Shown here one piece after another: positions 34,326 through 43,629 of a DNA stretch of 64,000 nucleotides (position 1 is the first letter of the stretch; every line of letters starts with the position of its first letter). The stretch comes from an uncultured Bacteroidaceae bacterium (lineage in GTDB: Bacteria; Bacteroidota; Bacteroidia; Bacteroidales; Bacteroidaceae). Both the position numbers and the translations under genes were made by a program. Below the pieces are notes generated by a model, which was not told where the DNA came from, did no database searches, and worked only from the letters and a program-made list of their open reading frames with translations. The DNA is taken from positions 1 through 64,000 of the forward strand of contig CAJOCU010000008.1 in NCBI GenBank assembly GCA_905233765.1, read 5' to 3'.

Positions 34326-37300
34326 TTAAAGCTTCGTTCTGCGTTGCAGCTCGTCGCTGTAGTAGCGTAAAGCGGTATCGTAGGCCTCACTCTTCGCGGG
34401 TGCTGCTTCGTCAAGGATGTGGAGGGCATCGTTGAGCTGATAGAGATAGTAGAGGCACTCTTCCTGGCTGATGCGCAAGCGGCTGTCGCTGAGGTTGACG
34501 TACCAGTTGCAGTACTCCGATGCATTCTTGGCCACGGCGTCGGCAATGTGGGCGGCCTCCGCCTTCTTGCCAAGGGCCAGCCAAGTGCGTGCCAACTCCA
34601 GAGAGCCGCCCTGATAGTTGTGCGGCAGGGTTGTCTCCGGAATGACCTTCTCCACGCGTTGTACCACGGCAAGGGCCTTCTCTTTCTTGCCTTCCTTGAG
34701 TAGTTCGGAGGCGAGCTGCGAGAAGATGCGGCGGTGGGTGTAGCACATGCGAGCCACCGTCTCGTCGAGGTAGATATCTGGATTGTCGATGCCGCCGAAC
34801 TTGAAGCGGTTCATCACGTTGTCGTACATCTTTTCGGTATCCACGCGACGACTGCTCTGCTTGGTGTTGAACGGTGTGATACGGTTGGCAAGACCCTCCT
34901 GCACGAAGTTGTTGCCGAGATTACCATAATTCTCCGAACCCACGGTCATGGCCACATACAGCGGACGTTCCCAGTTGCAGCGCGCGAGCATCTCGTAGAT
35001 CATCATCTCGCTCTTATACACGGCGCGCTTACCCTTCAGCGAGATGTGCATCACATCGGGGATGCTATCGCCGGCCATCATCATGCCAGAACGCTTCACG
35101 GCTTCCTTGTCAACAGTGATGACGAGGCTGTCGGTGGGGAAGATCTGCATGTCGGGATTCGAGTTGAGAATCCACTTGTCGATGATGGTGGAGAGCTCAT
35201 AGGGGTTCTCGCCCAGCAGCTGACGGCTGGTGACGGGGTCGTCCTTGTAGTAGTCCAGCGCCTGTTCCAGCGTGCCAGGGCTGACACGGATACCTTCGCG
35301 CGTGCCGGCTACGTACTGAATACGTTTCCATGTGATGGGCACGCTGGGCGAGTCGTAGGCTGGACGCTTCATCTGGTCGATGTACCAGTCGGTCTGTAGG
35401 TAAGAAAGGTTGCAGACGCGGGCATCGGTGCGAACGCCTTCGGTCTCTTGGTTGTACCAGAGCGGGAAGGTGTCGTTGTCGCCGTTGGTGAAGATGATGG
35501 GGAAGCCCTTGTCAGGCAGCGTCATCAGGTAGTTCTGACCGAAGTCGCGACAGGTGTAGCGACCGCTGCGGTCGTGGTCGTCCCATGTCTGCGACACCAT
35601 CTGCACCGGCACGAGCAGGGCCAGGCAGGAGATGCAGGCTCCCAACATTGCCTTGCCCGTTTTGCGCTCCAGGAACTCCGCGATGGCGGCAGCACCCAGG
35701 CCAATCCAAATGGCAAAGGCGTAGAACGAACCGGCGTAGGCGTAGTCGCGCTCACGGGGCTGCATCGGCGTCTGGTTCAGATAGACGACGATGGCTAAAC
35801 CGGTCATGAAGAACAGGAAGAAGACCACCCAGAACTGCTGGATGCCAATGGGGTCGCCGTCCCTCTCTTTCCACGCTTGCCAGCACAGTCCCAGCAGACC
35901 CAGGATGAGGGGCAGGCAGAAGAAGATGTTGCGGCCTTTGTTCTCTTTCAAATCTGTAGGAAGCAGCTCCTGATTGCCCAGGCGGGCGTTGTCGAGCGCC
36001 GGAATGCCTGAGAGCCAGTTGCCATGCTCCAGCTCGCCGTTGCCCTGAATGTCATTCTGGCGGCCGGCAAAGTTCCACATGAAGTAGCGCCAGTACATGA
36101 AGTTGACCTGATAGGAGAGGAAGAACCGAATGTTCTCCAGCTGTGTGGGCATCTTCACCATGATGGGCTCGCCGCAGCGATCAAAGGGTATCTGGGTGCC
36201 TTTGACACCACCCATCCACGACTCATAGGCGTCAGCGTGACGGTCGCTGTACATACGTGGGAACAGCATATTCTGGGCATAGACATACTCCAGGTCGTAG
36301 CGCTGGATTTCGTAACGGTCAGGCTCGTCGGGGTTGGCTTTTTCCTTGCGCTGATAGACGGGAGCTCCCTCTTTGGAGACAGGAATGCAGTAGCCACCCT
36401 CGGCCTTCAGCGCCACCTGCGAGGTGTAGGCCTGACCATAGAACAGTGGGCGTGAGCCATACTGTTCGCGGCTAAGATAGGAGCCGAGCGTGAAGATGTC
36501 CTCGGGAGAGTTCTGGTCCATCGGCGTGTTCGCTGTGGAGCGGATGACGATGACGGCATACGACGAGTAGCCTATCATGATCATCAGCATACACAATAGC
36601 GAGGTGTTCATGAGGCGTGCAGACACCAGCGGCTTGCCCTCGCGCTGCCACTGCAGCAGACCGTAGAGCACAGCCAGTACCACCAAACCGATGAGGATGC
36701 TGGAAAGGCCGTAGCCATAGAATGGAATGCCTAACATTGCCACGCTGACCAAATAAGAGATGTTCATGCGCAGGCGCGAGCGCTGCGAAACGGTTTCGTA
36801 AATCGCCCATAGCACGACAGCCACCAGCAGGATGATATACACAATGAGGCCGCTGTTGAAGGGCAGACTCAGGGTGTTCACAAATAACAGTTCGAACCAG
36901 CCTCCTACTTTAACAATGCCTGGCACAATACCGTACAAAACGGCAGCCACGAGGACGAACGACCCGATGAGGGCATAGACGGAGCCCTTGAGCGTGGCCT
37001 TCTCTGAGCGCTTGTAGTAGTAGATGAGTACCAGTGCGGGCAGGCAGAGCAGGTTCAGCAGGTGCACGCCGATGCTGAGGCCTGTGAGGTATGCGATGAG
37101 GATGAGCCAGCGGTCGCTGTGCGGCTTGTCGGCATTGTCCTCCCACTTCAACATGAGCCAGAAGACCAAGGCGGTGAATAGCGAACTGTAGGCATAGACC
37201 TCGCCTTCGACAGCCGAGTACCAGAAGGTGTCGCTCCAGCAATAGGCCAGTGCGCCCGTCATGGCAGCAGCCTCCACAGTAATAAGTTGGGGCAGTGTCT

Positions 37301-37634
37301 GCACCCATCCGTCCTTGCAGATGAGTTTGCGCGCTAAATGGGAGATGGTCCAATAGAGGAACATGATGCACAGGGCACTCAGTAGCGCATTCATGATGTT
37401 CACCATCAGCGCCACCTTCCCAGGGTCGTTGGTCAGCTGGGTGAATAGATTGCCTGTGAGCATGAAGAAGGGGGCCCCTGGCGGGTGACCCACTTCGAGC
37501 TTATATGCAGTCGTGATGAACTCAGGGCAGTCCCAGAACGAGGCTGTAGGCTCCACCGTCGAGCAGTAGGTGAACGCTGCGATGGCAAAGGCGAGCCACC
37601 CCAACAGGTTATCCACTAAACGAAAATGTTTCAT
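34326..37634 (-). CDS. DUF2723 large membrane protein (protein O-mannosyltransferase-like)
   Basis: 1102 residues. The N-terminal 550 hold about 12-14 membrane helices with the DUF2723 opening FRLVDNLLGWLAFAIAAFTY and an acidic pair in FWDCPEFITTAYKLEVGHPP, similar to the Asp/Glu of GT-C glycosyltransferases. More helices occur at about 600-690. A soluble part follows (MKLPDKGFPIIFTNGDNDT-like stretch, LWYNQETEGVRTDARV) and the last about 150 residues are helical, TPR-like (LAVVQRVEKVIPETTL, LARTWLALGKKAEAA). Probably glycosylates exported proteins or envelope glycans. Promoter at 37701-37708 on the minus strand. Confidence 0.88.
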   Translation of the reverse strand: MKHFRLVDNLLGWLAFAIAAFTYCSTVEPTASFWDCPEFITTAYKLEVGHPPGAPFFMLTGNLFTQLTNDPGKVALMVNIMNALLSALCIMFLYWTISHLARKLICKDGWVQTLPQLITVEAAAMTGALAYCWSDTFWYSAVEGEVYAYSSLFTALVFWLMLKWEDNADKPHSDRWLILIAYLTGLSIGVHLLNLLCLPALVLIYYYKRSEKATLKGSVYALIGSFVLVAAVLYGIVPGIVKVGGWFELLFVNTLSLPFNSGLIVYIILLVAVVLWAIYETVSQRSRLRMNISYLVSVAMLGIPFYGYGLSSILIGLVVLAVLYGLLQWQREGKPLVSARLMNTSLLCMLMIMIGYSSYAVIVIRSTANTPMDQNSPEDIFTLGSYLSREQYGSRPLFYGQAYTSQVALKAEGGYCIPVSKEGAPVYQRKEKANPDEPDRYEIQRYDLEYVYAQNMLFPRMYSDRHADAYESWMGGVKGTQIPFDRCGEPIMVKMPTQLENIRFFLSYQVNFMYWRYFMWNFAGRQNDIQGNGELEHGNWLSGIPALDNARLGNQELLPTDLKENKGRNIFFCLPLILGLLGLCWQAWKERDGDPIGIQQFWVVFFLFFMTGLAIVVYLNQTPMQPRERDYAYAGSFYAFAIWIGLGAAAIAEFLERKTGKAMLGACISCLALLVPVQMVSQTWDDHDRSGRYTCRDFGQNYLMTLPDKGFPIIFTNGDNDTFPLWYNQETEGVRTDARVCNLSYLQTDWYIDQMKRPAYDSPSVPITWKRIQYVAGTREGIRVSPGTLEQALDYYKDDPVTSRQLLGENPYELSTIIDKWILNSNPDMQIFPTDSLVITVDKEAVKRSGMMMAGDSIPDVMHISLKGKRAVYKSEMMIYEMLARCNWERPLYVAMTVGSENYGNLGNNFVQEGLANRITPFNTKQSSRRVDTEKMYDNVMNRFKFGGIDNPDIYLDETVARMCYTHRRIFSQLASELLKEGKKEKALAVVQRVEKVIPETTLPHNYQGGSLELARTWLALGKKAEAAHIADAVAKNASEYCNWYVNLSDSRLRISQEECLYYLYQLNDALHILDEAAPAKSEAYDTALRYYSDELQRRTKL

Positions 37635-37700
37635 TGTATATTCACGGCTCGGGGCCGTCGTTTGATGTTTAAAGTTGAAGGGTTAACGCATAATGCGCTG

Positions 37701-37708
37701 CAAAAATA
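37701..37708 (-). promoter_or_regulatory. Promoter -7 element of the DUF2723 operon
   Basis: TATTTTTG on the minus strand; the leader of about 65 bases contains a TTTAAAGTTGAAGGGTT unit of the AT-rich repeat class. Confidence 0.6.
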
Positions 37709-37785
37709 GGCAAAATAGGTGGAACGAGCGAAGAAATGTCAAGAAACTTTCATTTTTGAACCTCTATAAAAGGATTCTTGACAAT

Positions 37786-38490
37786 TTACAGGATGTCTAG
37801 GAGTTGTTTGAGCGAGGTGACTTCGTGGGTGACGGGTTGGGGCGCCGGGTAATCCGGAAAGCGGTTGAAGAAGGCGGTGTCAAGGCCTGCTTGCTGGGCG
37901 CCGAGGATGTCGGTGTCGAAGTTGTCACCTATCATGAGTGTGGTGCCGGGGCTGGCCCCCGAAACGCGGAAGGCATATTCAAAGAAGCGCGGGTCGGGTT
38001 TGTTGTAGCCTGCATTCTCGCTGAGAATGATGGTTGTAAAATAGTCATAGAGTCCGCAGGCACGCAGTTTTTTGTATTGCACCTCGTGGAAACCATTGCT
38101 GCACATGTGCATACGATAGCCTTTGGCGCGAAGGCTGTCCATCAATTCGCGTGCACCCTCGACCAAACCGGGCTTTGAGGCACAATTGTCAAGGAACAGG
38201 TCGCTGGCTTCCAGACAGTAGGCCTCAGTAACCTCCAAACCCTGTCCGAAACTGAAAGGTCGGCGAAAGCGCTCCACAATCAGGTAGTCTCGCGTAATTT
38301 CGCCTTTGGCGTAACGCTTCCATAATTCCATATTGGCTTTCCAGTATTCATCGTGGAAGACCTGAGGGTCCGGGAAATAGCGGTCTAGACGTAGCTGATC
38401 GAAGAGTTCGTGCAGGGCGATGACGGCATTGCCATGGGTGTCGTAGAGGGTGTCATCGAAATCGAGGAAGAGATCTGTGTAGGTTTTCAT
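37786..38490 (-). CDS. yjjG: YjjG family HAD noncanonical pyrimidine nucleotidase
   Basis: 234 residues. HAD motif 1 is LFLDFDDTLYDTHGN at residues 7-21 (nucleophile Asp); the cap helix region follows; motif 2 MHMCSNGF; motif 3 Lys in NAGYNKPDPRFF; motif 4 TLMIGDNFDTDILGAQQAG. YjjG-type enzymes dephosphorylate nucleoside monophosphates, including modified pyrimidines, as house-cleaning. Its start overlaps the end of the DedA-like gene by 4 bases, so it is the last gene of a long minus-strand operon running from cysE. Confidence 0.88.
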   Translation of the reverse strand: MKTYTDLFLDFDDTLYDTHGNAVIALHELFDQLRLDRYFPDPQVFHDEYWKANMELWKRYAKGEITRDYLIVERFRRPFSFGQGLEVTEAYCLEASDLFLDNCASKPGLVEGARELMDSLRAKGYRMHMCSNGFHEVQYKKLRACGLYDYFTTIILSENAGYNKPDPRFFEYAFRVSGASPGTTLMIGDNFDTDILGAQQAGLDTAFFNRFPDYPAPQPVTHEVTSLKQLLDIL

Positions 38491-38936
38491 ATTTGTGCAA
38501 CGACGAAGATGAGGAGGGCATAGCGGGCTGCTTTACCGATGGCGATGGTGAGGAGGGAAATCCATGGATTCGCACGTGTGAAGCCAAGAGTGACAGCAAT
38601 GACTGACCCCAAGATGGGCAGGAAGCAGAAAATGCCTATCCATGCACCGTAGCGTTCCATCCATCGTGACGTGCGTTCCACTTTCTCGCGCTTCACATGC
38701 AAGTATTTCTCAATCCATTCCATCTTGCCGAGGGTGCCGATGCCGTAGTTGAACATTGACCCTGCCACATTGCCGATGGTGGCAAAAATGAAGAGGCGTA
38801 TGGGATCAAGACCAGCCAACTGCATGGCCGTGAGTACGGCTTCGCTACTGAAGGGGAAAACGCTACCCGCTACGAAGGCTGCTATCAGTAAACCCCAGTA
38901 GCCCCAAGATTCAAGAAGGGCAAGGAAGGTGGACAA
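38487..38936 (-). CDS. DedA/YqaA-like small membrane protein
   Basis: 149 residues from a TTG codon at 38936 (MSTFLALLESWGYWGLLIAA); no ATG is available in a sensible position, and the longer frame upstream would run across the neighbouring gene. Typical features are FVAGSVFPFSSEAVLTAMQL, FIFATIGNVAGSMFNYGIGTLG (re-entrant-like), RYGAWIGIFCFLPILGSVIA and a final helix. The YqaA/SNARE-associated group are inner-membrane proteins linked to lipid transport; the exact role is unknown. The short gap before it holds an ATTCTTCATTTCTAATTC unit of AT-rich repeat type. Overlaps yjjG by 4 bases. Confidence 0.75.
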   Translation of the reverse strand: MSTFLALLESWGYWGLLIAAFVAGSVFPFSSEAVLTAMQLAGLDPIRLFIFATIGNVAGSMFNYGIGTLGKMEWIEKYLHVKREKVERTSRWMERYGAWIGIFCFLPILGSVIAVTLGFTRANPWISLLTIAIGKAARYALLIFVVAQI

Positions 38937-38977
38937 GATGGGAGGTGAATTAGAAATGAAGAATGAAGGATGTTTAT

Positions 38978-39973
38978 TTATAAAACCATCAGCGTAATCG
39001 CTCCGACAGCTATCAGAAGGAGGGTGAGGATGACGAACCAAATATTGCTCAACCATGTATGTGTGAGTGCGATGAAGTGCCCTGCTGCGGGTACGACAGT
39101 AAGGAGCCACAGGGGGTAGAGATCGGGGAAATGTGCCGGTTGAGCCACCAACCATGCCAAGAGAATCACTTGAAGGGTCAGGAAGGTGTAATGACACATG
39201 CGTACTCGAATCTTGTCGTCATAACTCTTGCGGAGATAGTGGATAAAGCCCGTGAGGCTCAGGAGCATGGTGATGCCGAAGGTCGCGGTTTCGGCGCGAT
39301 GGTTCTCCATCTCCCATTGCCATGTGAATGGCTCTCGGAAGGGCTCGATGATAGCTGCTGCGTGGTGTAATAGAGGCGCAAAAGTGGTGACCGAGAACAA
39401 TGGCGCGCCTATTTCAGAATCTATGAAGAGGGATGCGGTTGCGCCGCCAACTATAGTAGTAGTCCAAAGGACATACGGTGCCAATAGTGCGATGAGCGAA
39501 GCGCTCAGTCCACTCCAACTAAGGGAACGTAAATAGACACCTTGGTTCCACAGCATGACGGGTGACAACAATAACAATGGCGCCCAAAATAAGCTTCCAA
39601 TAGCTAGGAATAGAAAGGTGTGGAAGGTATGGGCCTCGGGATGAGGATGATCATAGGTCTGTAGGACATAATAGATGCTGATGGCCAGACATAGTTGGCA
39701 TAGCGATCCTGTGTTGATGGGGTGTAGGAAGCTACTGACTGCCATCAATAGAAGGAACAGCGACGAAATGATACGTGAACGTGCGCGTAGAAGCGCTTGT
39801 TTGGCGGTGGTCTCCAAGACAATGTAGGCGGTCAGCGCACACGTCAGCCACCCAAACAGAGACATCAGAGGGTCGGTTCCCTGCGGCATCCACCACAGTA
39901 GCGTCGTCAGGACACAAGCTGTGGGCAATGTCGCTGAGCTCTCAGCTATCTTATTTTGCAACCGCCTTTTCAT
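38978..39973 (-). CDS. Polytopic membrane protein of unknown function
   Basis: 331 residues with about 9-10 hydrophobic helices (LPTACVLTTLLWWMPQG, LFGWLTCALTAYIVLETTA, LFLAIGSLFWAPLLLLSPV, LWLLTVVPAAGHFIAL, VILTLLLIAVGAITLMVL at the C-terminus). No catalytic motif recognised. The arrangement between purD and a DedA-like gene suggests a conserved Bacteroidales membrane protein but gives no function. Gap to purD is 40 bases and contains CTTATCTTTCACTCTTCACC-type repeats, so the gene is probably in the same operon. Confidence 0.65.
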   Translation of the reverse strand: MKRRLQNKIAESSATLPTACVLTTLLWWMPQGTDPLMSLFGWLTCALTAYIVLETTAKQALLRARSRIISSLFLLLMAVSSFLHPINTGSLCQLCLAISIYYVLQTYDHPHPEAHTFHTFLFLAIGSLFWAPLLLLSPVMLWNQGVYLRSLSWSGLSASLIALLAPYVLWTTTIVGGATASLFIDSEIGAPLFSVTTFAPLLHHAAAIIEPFREPFTWQWEMENHRAETATFGITMLLSLTGFIHYLRKSYDDKIRVRMCHYTFLTLQVILLAWLVAQPAHFPDLYPLWLLTVVPAAGHFIALTHTWLSNIWFVILTLLLIAVGAITLMVL

Positions 39974-40013
39974 CGCTCATTGGCCCCATTCTTCACTCCT
40001 TATCTTTCACTCT

Positions 40014-41303
40014 TCACCCTTCAAGGTCTGCGCCGATGTCGCGACGGAAGTACTTGCCTTCGAACTGTATCTGCTGTGCACCGGAGAAGCTGCGGGCCAG
40101 CGCCTCTGCCTTGTCCTTGCCGTAGCTGGAGACAGCGATGACGCGACCGCCGGCCGTCACCACCTGACCATCGGCATTGAGGGCTGTACCGGCGTGGAAA
40201 ATGACCTGTTCATCGTTAAACTTTAAACGTTCATCGCTCAACGAGATAACCTTCCCCTTCTCATAGTGTCCCGGGTAGCCACCGCTGACCAGCATCACGC
40301 ACACGGCAGAGCGCGGGTCGAACTCTATGGTGCGGCTGGCGAGGTTGCCCTCGGCGACACCTTCCAGAAGTTCCACGAGGTCGCTCTTGATGCGCAGCAT
40401 CACGGTCTCCGTCTCGGGGTCACCCATGCGGCAGTTGTACTCAATGACCTTGGGATTGCCGTCGCAGTTGATGAGGCCGAAGAAGATGAAGCCTTTGTAG
40501 TCGAGGCCTTCTGCGGCCAGACCTTCCACCGTAGGACGGATGATGCGCTTCTCGACCTTCTGCATCCATGCCTTGTTGGCAAACGGGACGGGCGATACAG
40601 AGCCCATGCCGCCGGTGTTCAGACCTGTGTCGCCCTCACCGATGCGCTTGTAGTCCTTGGCTTCGGGCAGGATCTTGTAGTCCTTGCCGTCGGTGAGCAC
40701 GAAGACAGAGCATTCAATGCCACTCAGGAATTCCTCGATGACCACGCGCGCCGAGGCCTGTCCGAACATTCCTCCCAACATCTCCTTCAACTCCAGCTGT
40801 GCTTCCTCCAGCGTGGGCAGAATCAGAACGCCCTTGCCGGCGCAGAGACCGTCGGCCTTCAGCACGTAAGGCGGCTGCAGGGTTTCAAGGAACGCGAGGC
40901 CTTCGGCTAGATGCTCACCGTCGAAGGTCTGGTAGGCGGCGGTGGGAATGCCGTGGCGCTGCATGAAGCCCTTGGCGAAGTCCTTGGAGCCCTCTAGCTG
41001 TGCACCGGCTTTCGAGGGGCCGATGACGGGGATGCCTTTCAGTTGGGCATCGTCGCGGAAGAAGTCGTAGATGCCCTTCACCAGCGGGTCTTCGGGGCCC
41101 ACGACCACCATGTCGATGTCGTTGCTGAGCACAAACTGCTTGATGCCCTCGAAGTCATCAGCTTTCAGGACTACGTTCTCGCCCACCTCGCAGGTGCCGG
41201 CATTGCCGGGAGCGATGTAGAGTTTATCTATCTTGGGCGACTGTGCTATTTTCCAGGCGAGGGCATGTTCGCGACCGCCGCTCCCGAGTAATAGGATGTT
41301 CAT
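40014..41303 (-). CDS. purD: Phosphoribosylamine--glycine ligase (GARS)
   Basis: 429 residues, usual length. Joins glycine to phosphoribosylamine with ATP in purine synthesis. N-terminal [20 protein letters not shown] (PurD signature), [16 protein letters not shown]-grasp segment with [13 protein letters not shown] and [17 protein letters not shown], and the metal site [12 protein letters not shown]. Between the central and C-terminal domains a stretch [19 protein letters not shown] is coded by a repeat of GATGAACG...TTTAAAG type (40203-40245), which looks like an in-frame AT-rich insertion; conserved motifs around it are intact. Part of the cysE-to-yjjG minus-strand operon. Confidence 0.97.
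   Translation of the reverse strand: MNILLLGSGGREHALAWKIAQSPKIDKLYIAPGNAGTCEVGENVVLKADDFEGIKQFVLSNDIDMVVVGPEDPLVKGIYDFFRDDAQLKGIPVIGPSKAGAQLEGSKDFAKGFMQRHGIPTAAYQTFDGEHLAEGLAFLETLQPPYVLKADGLCAGKGVLILPTLEEAQLELKEMLGGMFGQASARVVIEEFLSGIECSVFVLTDGKDYKILPEAKDYKRIGEGDTGLNTGGMGSVSPVPFANKAWMQKVEKRIIRPTVEGLAAEGLDYKGFIFFGLINCDGNPKVIEYNCRMGDPETETVMLRIKSDLVELLEGVAEGNLASRTIEFDPRSAVCVMLVSGGYPGHYEKGKVISLSDERLKFNDEQVIFHAGTALNADGQVVTAGGRVIAVSSYGKDKAEALARSFSGAQQIQFEGKYFRRDIGADLEG
40203..40245 (-). repeat. AT-rich repeat inside purD
   Basis: TTCATCGTTAAACTTTAAACG followed by TTCATCGCTCAACG: two TTCATCG(C/T)T(C/A)AAC units around a TTAAACTTTAA core, in frame. Confidence 0.6.
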
Positions 41304-41386
41304 ATTTCGTTTAGAGTTTATCGTTTAACGTTTAATGGTCCAGGAGTTCAAAAAGCTCAAGAGTTTAAGGGAGGCTGGGAGAGGGC

Positions 41387-43603
41387 CTATTTCAGGTAGT
41401 CCTCGAAGTAGCGCGTGATGCGTTCGTGGAGGTGTACCTGGTCGGTGCCGAACATATTGTGGCCGTCGCCGGGATAGAGGAAGAGGTCGGGCTGCGTGCC
41501 GGCATCGATGCTGGCGCGGATGAAGGAGAGCGTGTGCTGCGGCACACAGGTGGGGTCGTTGTAGCCCAGGATGATCTGCAGGCGACCCTTCAGGTTCTTG
41601 GCCTTCGGCAGCAGGCCACTGGAGGCGTAGCCCTCGGGATTCTGCTGCGGCGTGTCCATATAGCGCTCGCCGTACATCACCTCGTAGTATTTCCAATCCA
41701 CCACGGGCCCGCCGGCGACGCCCACTTTGAAGACATCGGGGTAGGTGCACATCAGGTTCGTGGTCATGAAGCCACCGAAGCTCCAACCATGAACACCCAT
41801 GCGGTCGGCATCCACGTAGGGCAGCGTCTTCAGGAACTCCACGCCCTTCATCTGGTCCTTCATCTCCTCATCGCCGAGGTGGCGGAAGGTAGCCTGCTCG
41901 AACTTCTGGCCGCGATACTGCGAGCCGCGGTTGTCGAGCACGAAGATGACGTAGCCCAGCTGTGCCATGTAGATTTCCCAGCCGCGGAAGTAATAGCCGC
42001 GCGAAGCCTGCACATTGTGGGCATGAGGGCCGCCATAGACATAAACCACGGTGGGGTATTTCTTCGTGGGGTCGAAATCCACGGGTTTGATGAGGCGGTA
42101 GTAGAGGTCGGTCTCGCCATCGGCAGCCTTGATGCTTCCGCTCGTGATTTCAGGCACATTGTAGTCCTTCCACGGGTCTTCGGCATCCAACAACGTCGTG
42201 CTCTTGCCACTCTTGGTGTCTGTGAGCGCTACGCGACGGGCGACGGTGGGCGACGAGTAGGTGTCGATGAGCTGGGCGCCGCTGGCGCTGAGCGTTGCGC
42301 TGTGCACACCCTCGCCCGCAGACAGCAACCTACATTTTTCACTGACATTTTTAATTTGCACTTTGTGAATCGTGTGGTGCAGCGGGTGCGTGACATTGCC
42401 GATGAAAAGGGCCGTTTTCTCCTTCTGGTTGAAGCCCAGGAAGTCGCGCACGGTGAAGTCGCCCGGCGTGAGCAGGGTCACCTTCACGTGGTTGCAGGCA
42501 GTACCTCCGCCAGCCGCTTCGCGCCATTCGGGGTACATCTTCTTGGACAGGTCAATGAGGTACAGGTGGTTCCAGTTGTCGCGGCTACTCTGCATGACGA
42601 CCTTCGTGGCATCCCACGGCAGGAACGCCAGCGTGTGCAGCGGCTCCACATACTTCGGATGCTTCTCCTCGATGATCGGTTCGGCGTCTTTTGCACCGGT
42701 GGTGGCGTTGTAGCCGAAGAGCTGCATGAAGTCCTGGTCGCGGTTGAGCTCGAAGACATACAGCTTGCTGCCGTCGGGCGCCCATGAGAGGTTGGTCATG
42801 TAGTCCGTCTTGGGCTTCGGATTCTGCAGCCACACCGTCTTGCCCGTAGGCACATCGAAGACGGCCACGCTGACATCCTCGCTCTCCTCGCCCGCCATCG
42901 GGTATTTATCCACATAGGTGGCGGCGATGCGCTGTGTGATATCCACCTGCGGGTAGCTGGGGATGCGGCTCTGGTCCTTCTTGTAGAACGCCAGGCGCTG
43001 ACCGTCGGGGCTCCAGAAGATACCGTTGTAAATACCGAACTCCTCACGGCTGACGCTGTGGCCATAGACGATGTCATCGTTGCCGTCCGTCGTGAGCTGC
43101 GTGCGCTGGCCGTCCGTCGTCTGCACGAAGACATTGCTGCCGATGCAGTAGGCCATCGCGCGGCTCTCCTTGTTCCACACCAGTTCCGAGGCCCCTTCCT
43201 GAATCTGACCGCGCCACACCACCTCCTTCTTCTCGAAGTCGATGAGGATGATCTCCTTGGGCGTCTGCACCTTCACCACGGGCTGCTCGGCATAGGGAAA
43301 CGTGAGGTTCGTGCACGAGCGCACAATCTTCTCGCCCAGCACCTCATTCAACTCATCAGCGCTGAACAATTTTTCTCTCTCACTTTTAATTTTTCCCTTT
43401 TCATTTTTAATTACCTTCGCCTCCTCCACCGTCAGTTCCACAGGTATTTCACCCCACCACGTGGAGAACATATACTTAGGTTGCAGGTTCCAGAACGTGG
43501 AACCACCTCCGAGGAGGTCATCGAGCGTAAAGCTCTTCTTGGTCGTCTGTGCTGTCATAGTTGTTGCTACCAACAATACTGCCAGTAAAAATGTCTTCTT
43601 CAT
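41387..43603 (-). CDS. Dipeptidyl peptidase IV-like S9 serine peptidase
   Basis: 738 residues. Signal peptide MKKTFLLAVLLVATTMTAQ, so periplasmic or outer-membrane-associated. An eight-bladed propeller (about 90-500, blade-like segments such as FWSPDGQRLAFYKKDQ and LSWAPDGSKLYVFELN) leads to an S9 catalytic domain: Ser in GWSFGGFMTTN at about 619, Asp in LGYNDPTCVP and His in PGDGHNMFG near the end. Releases N-terminal dipeptides, often Xaa-Pro, from peptides. Two stretches (43368-43416, VIKNEKGKIKSEREK; and 42325-42366, VQIKNVSEKC) are built from AT-rich repeats and look inserted in surface loops. Confidence 0.93.
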   Translation of the reverse strand: MKKTFLLAVLLVATTMTAQTTKKSFTLDDLLGGGSTFWNLQPKYMFSTWWGEIPVELTVEEAKVIKNEKGKIKSEREKLFSADELNEVLGEKIVRSCTNLTFPYAEQPVVKVQTPKEIILIDFEKKEVVWRGQIQEGASELVWNKESRAMAYCIGSNVFVQTTDGQRTQLTTDGNDDIVYGHSVSREEFGIYNGIFWSPDGQRLAFYKKDQSRIPSYPQVDITQRIAATYVDKYPMAGEESEDVSVAVFDVPTGKTVWLQNPKPKTDYMTNLSWAPDGSKLYVFELNRDQDFMQLFGYNATTGAKDAEPIIEEKHPKYVEPLHTLAFLPWDATKVVMQSSRDNWNHLYLIDLSKKMYPEWREAAGGGTACNHVKVTLLTPGDFTVRDFLGFNQKEKTALFIGNVTHPLHHTIHKVQIKNVSEKCRLLSAGEGVHSATLSASGAQLIDTYSSPTVARRVALTDTKSGKSTTLLDAEDPWKDYNVPEITSGSIKAADGETDLYYRLIKPVDFDPTKKYPTVVYVYGGPHAHNVQASRGYYFRGWEIYMAQLGYVIFVLDNRGSQYRGQKFEQATFRHLGDEEMKDQMKGVEFLKTLPYVDADRMGVHGWSFGGFMTTNLMCTYPDVFKVGVAGGPVVDWKYYEVMYGERYMDTPQQNPEGYASSGLLPKAKNLKGRLQIILGYNDPTCVPQHTLSFIRASIDAGTQPDLFLYPGDGHNMFGTDQVHLHERITRYFEDYLK
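42325..42366 (-). repeat. AT-rich repeat inside the peptidase gene (second)
   Basis: Two CATTTTTxA(C/A)T units (ACATTTTTCACTGACATTTTT) in frame, coding IKNVSEKC on the minus strand. Confidence 0.5.
43368..43416 (-). repeat. AT-rich repeat inside the peptidase gene (first)
   Basis: Units TTTTTCTCTC, ACTTTTAATTTTTCCC, TTTTCATTTTTAATT in tandem, in frame, coding KNEKGKIKSEREK. Such (attaaaaatgaaaa) tandems elsewhere are normally intergenic. Confidence 0.65.
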
Positions 43604-43629
43604 GAGCTAATCGGTTGTTAGATGACTAG

